A stretch of DNA of 6,093 bases from Streptococcaceae bacterium (GTDB taxonomy: Bacteria; Bacillota; Bacilli; Lactobacillales; Streptococcaceae): contig JAITHN010000152.1 in the NCBI GenBank assembly GCA_031279745.1, forward strand, positions 1 through 6,093, given 5' to 3'. Numbering within the stretch: position 1 is the first letter of the stretch; each line of letters starts with the position of its first letter. The notes below the pieces were generated by a model that made no database searches, was not told where the DNA came from, and saw only the letters and a list, made by a program, of their open reading frames with translations. The position numbers and the translations under genes are program-made. Below are positions 5,855-6,093 of this stretch, one piece after another.

Positions 5855-5868
5855 GGAACGAACGTTCG
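5855..5868. promoter_or_regulatory. LexA/DinR-like box between rrn P1 and P2
   Basis: GGAAC-GAAC-GTTCG matches the Bacillus LexA site CGAAC-N4-GTTCG at nine of ten half-site bases, and its centre agrees with the RNRY preference. It contains the 10-bp palindrome CGAACGTTCG. It lies 31 bases upstream of the P2 -35. LexA control of rRNA transcription would be unexpected, so chance is a real alternative. Confidence 0.3.
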
Positions 5869-5899
5869 AAAAAAAGTTTAAAAAAATCGAATTTTTCTG

Positions 5900-5928
5900 T
5901 TGACAAACCCTTCTCAAGTCGGTATGAT
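5900..5928 (+). promoter_or_regulatory. rRNA operon promoter P2
   Basis: A perfect TTGACA (5900-5905), 17-base spacer and TATGAT (5923-5928) make the strongest promoter in the window. The A-tract stretch 5869-5897 just upstream fits an UP element. The predicted start, seven bases past the -10, is G5935. Its place about 160 bases before the window end, followed by a Bacillus-type rrn leader, marks it as the main 16S-23S-5S promoter. Confidence 0.9.
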
Positions 5929-5934
5929 ATAAAA

Positions 5935-5966
5935 GTTGACTCGTGAGACTTATCTCTCAAGTCGAC
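5935..5966 (+). other. Hairpin at the 5' end of the P2 transcript
   Basis: Arms 5935-5948 and 5953-5966 are complementary at 12 of 14 positions (one a G-U pair) around the loop CTTA. The stem starts exactly at the predicted first transcribed base. The 3' arm contains TCTCAAGTCG, which also occurs in the P2 spacer (5912-5921). A second stem follows at once, GTGGC-AAAC-GCCAC (5969-5982). Confidence 0.6.
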
Positions 5967-5985
5967 AAGTGGCAAACGCCACAAT

Positions 5986-5995
5986 TGATCTTTGA
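5986..5995 (+). promoter_or_regulatory. rrn boxA-like antitermination element
   Basis: TGATCTTTGA matches the boxA element found in Bacillus rRNA leaders (TGNTCTTTGA), which recruits NusB/S10 (NusE) to prevent premature termination and couple folding to transcription. It is in a single-stranded interval between the 5' stems and the distal hairpins, as expected for an accessible element. Confidence 0.75.
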
Positions 5996-6030
5996 AATCT
6001 AAACAAAACAACAAACCAAACGTGCAGGGC

Positions 6031-6082
6031 GATAAAGAAATTTATCAAACTAGCAAAAGCTAGCGTCGAAAGCAATTTCGAC
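6031..6082 (+). other. Row of three perfect mini-hairpins, two with GNRA loops
   Basis: GATAAA-GAAA-TTTATC (6031-6046), CTAGC-AAAA-GCTAG (6050-6063) and GTCGAAA-GCAA-TTTCGAC (6065-6082) are perfect stems of 6, 5 and 7 bp, separated by three bases and one base. Loops GAAA and GCAA are GNRA tetraloops, which stabilise stems and can dock in tertiary contacts. They sit just before the expected 16S 5' end. Confidence 0.8.
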
Positions 6083-6093
6083 AAGTCAATGAA

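Larger units (their letters stand above)
5935..6093 (+). other. Pre-16S rRNA leader, open at right edge
   Basis: From the predicted P2 start to the edge there is no coding frame. The stretch TGATCTTTGAAATCTAAACA (from 5986), followed by AAACGTGCAGGG, strongly resembles the Bacillus rrn leader, and the 16S 5' end should lie within a few dozen bases beyond the window. The leader contains five local stems: 5935-5966, 5969-5982, 6031-6046, 6050-6063 and 6065-6082. It is expected to be removed by RNase III and other maturation enzymes after pairing with sequence downstream of 16S. Confidence 0.88.

Noticed and set aside
5590..6014. Minus-strand frames of 69 and 73 codons upstream of the stress protein and across the rrn promoters
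   Set aside because: They cover promoter hexamers, A-tracts and leader hairpins, so an open frame here is chance in AT-rich DNA.
6031..6093. Start of the 16S rRNA gene inside the window
   Set aside because: The conserved GAGAGTTTGATCCTGGCTC start is not present before base 6093.

Overview
The window looks like chromosomal DNA from a low-to-moderate-GC Bacillota, most likely Bacillales. The grounds are strong AGGAGG-type ribosome binding sites, GTG/TTG starts, Bacillus-like protein versions (ExoA, a YfmM-type ABC-F protein, an MhqO/MhqA-like ring-cleaving dioxygenase, a UspA-type protein) and an rRNA operon leader of Bacillus layout at the right end. I cannot assign a genus.

Layout, left to right. 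Bases 1-956 (minus) hold most of a two-module VOC dioxygenase whose C-terminus runs off the left edge. Bases 1027-1788 (minus) encode ExoA, an exonuclease III-family AP endonuclease, 70 bp upstream of the dioxygenase on the same strand. Bases 1789-2227 form a divergent intergenic region rich in structure. It has three 21-bp tandem units that read in frame as an arginine-rich heptapeptide repeat behind a good Shine-Dalgarno, followed by three inverted repeats leading into the next gene. Bases 2228-3226 (plus) encode a lone GIY-YIG nuclease-like protein with a Gln-rich tandem-repeat linker and a C-terminal domain resembling DUF4357. A terminator and a REP-like fragment follow. Bases 3438-4991 (plus) encode a YfmM/YbiT-type ABC-F ATPase with a TTG start. 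It converges on a universal stress protein (5157-5627, minus), and the two share a textbook bidirectional terminator. Bases 5735-6093 hold tandem rRNA promoters (P1 and P2) and the pre-16S leader, with a boxA-like element and a chain of short hairpins. The 16S gene should begin just beyond the window.

The protein genes do not form one pathway. They are housekeeping or stress-related genes beside an rrn operon: aromatic/quinone detoxification, DNA repair, ribosome-associated ATPase, stress protein. The parts least explained by known families are the SRF-type tandem repeat at 1891-1953, the inverted repeats at 2071-2200 before the GIY-YIG gene, and the rrn control region, which has a LexA-like site between P1 and P2 and a multi-hairpin leader.
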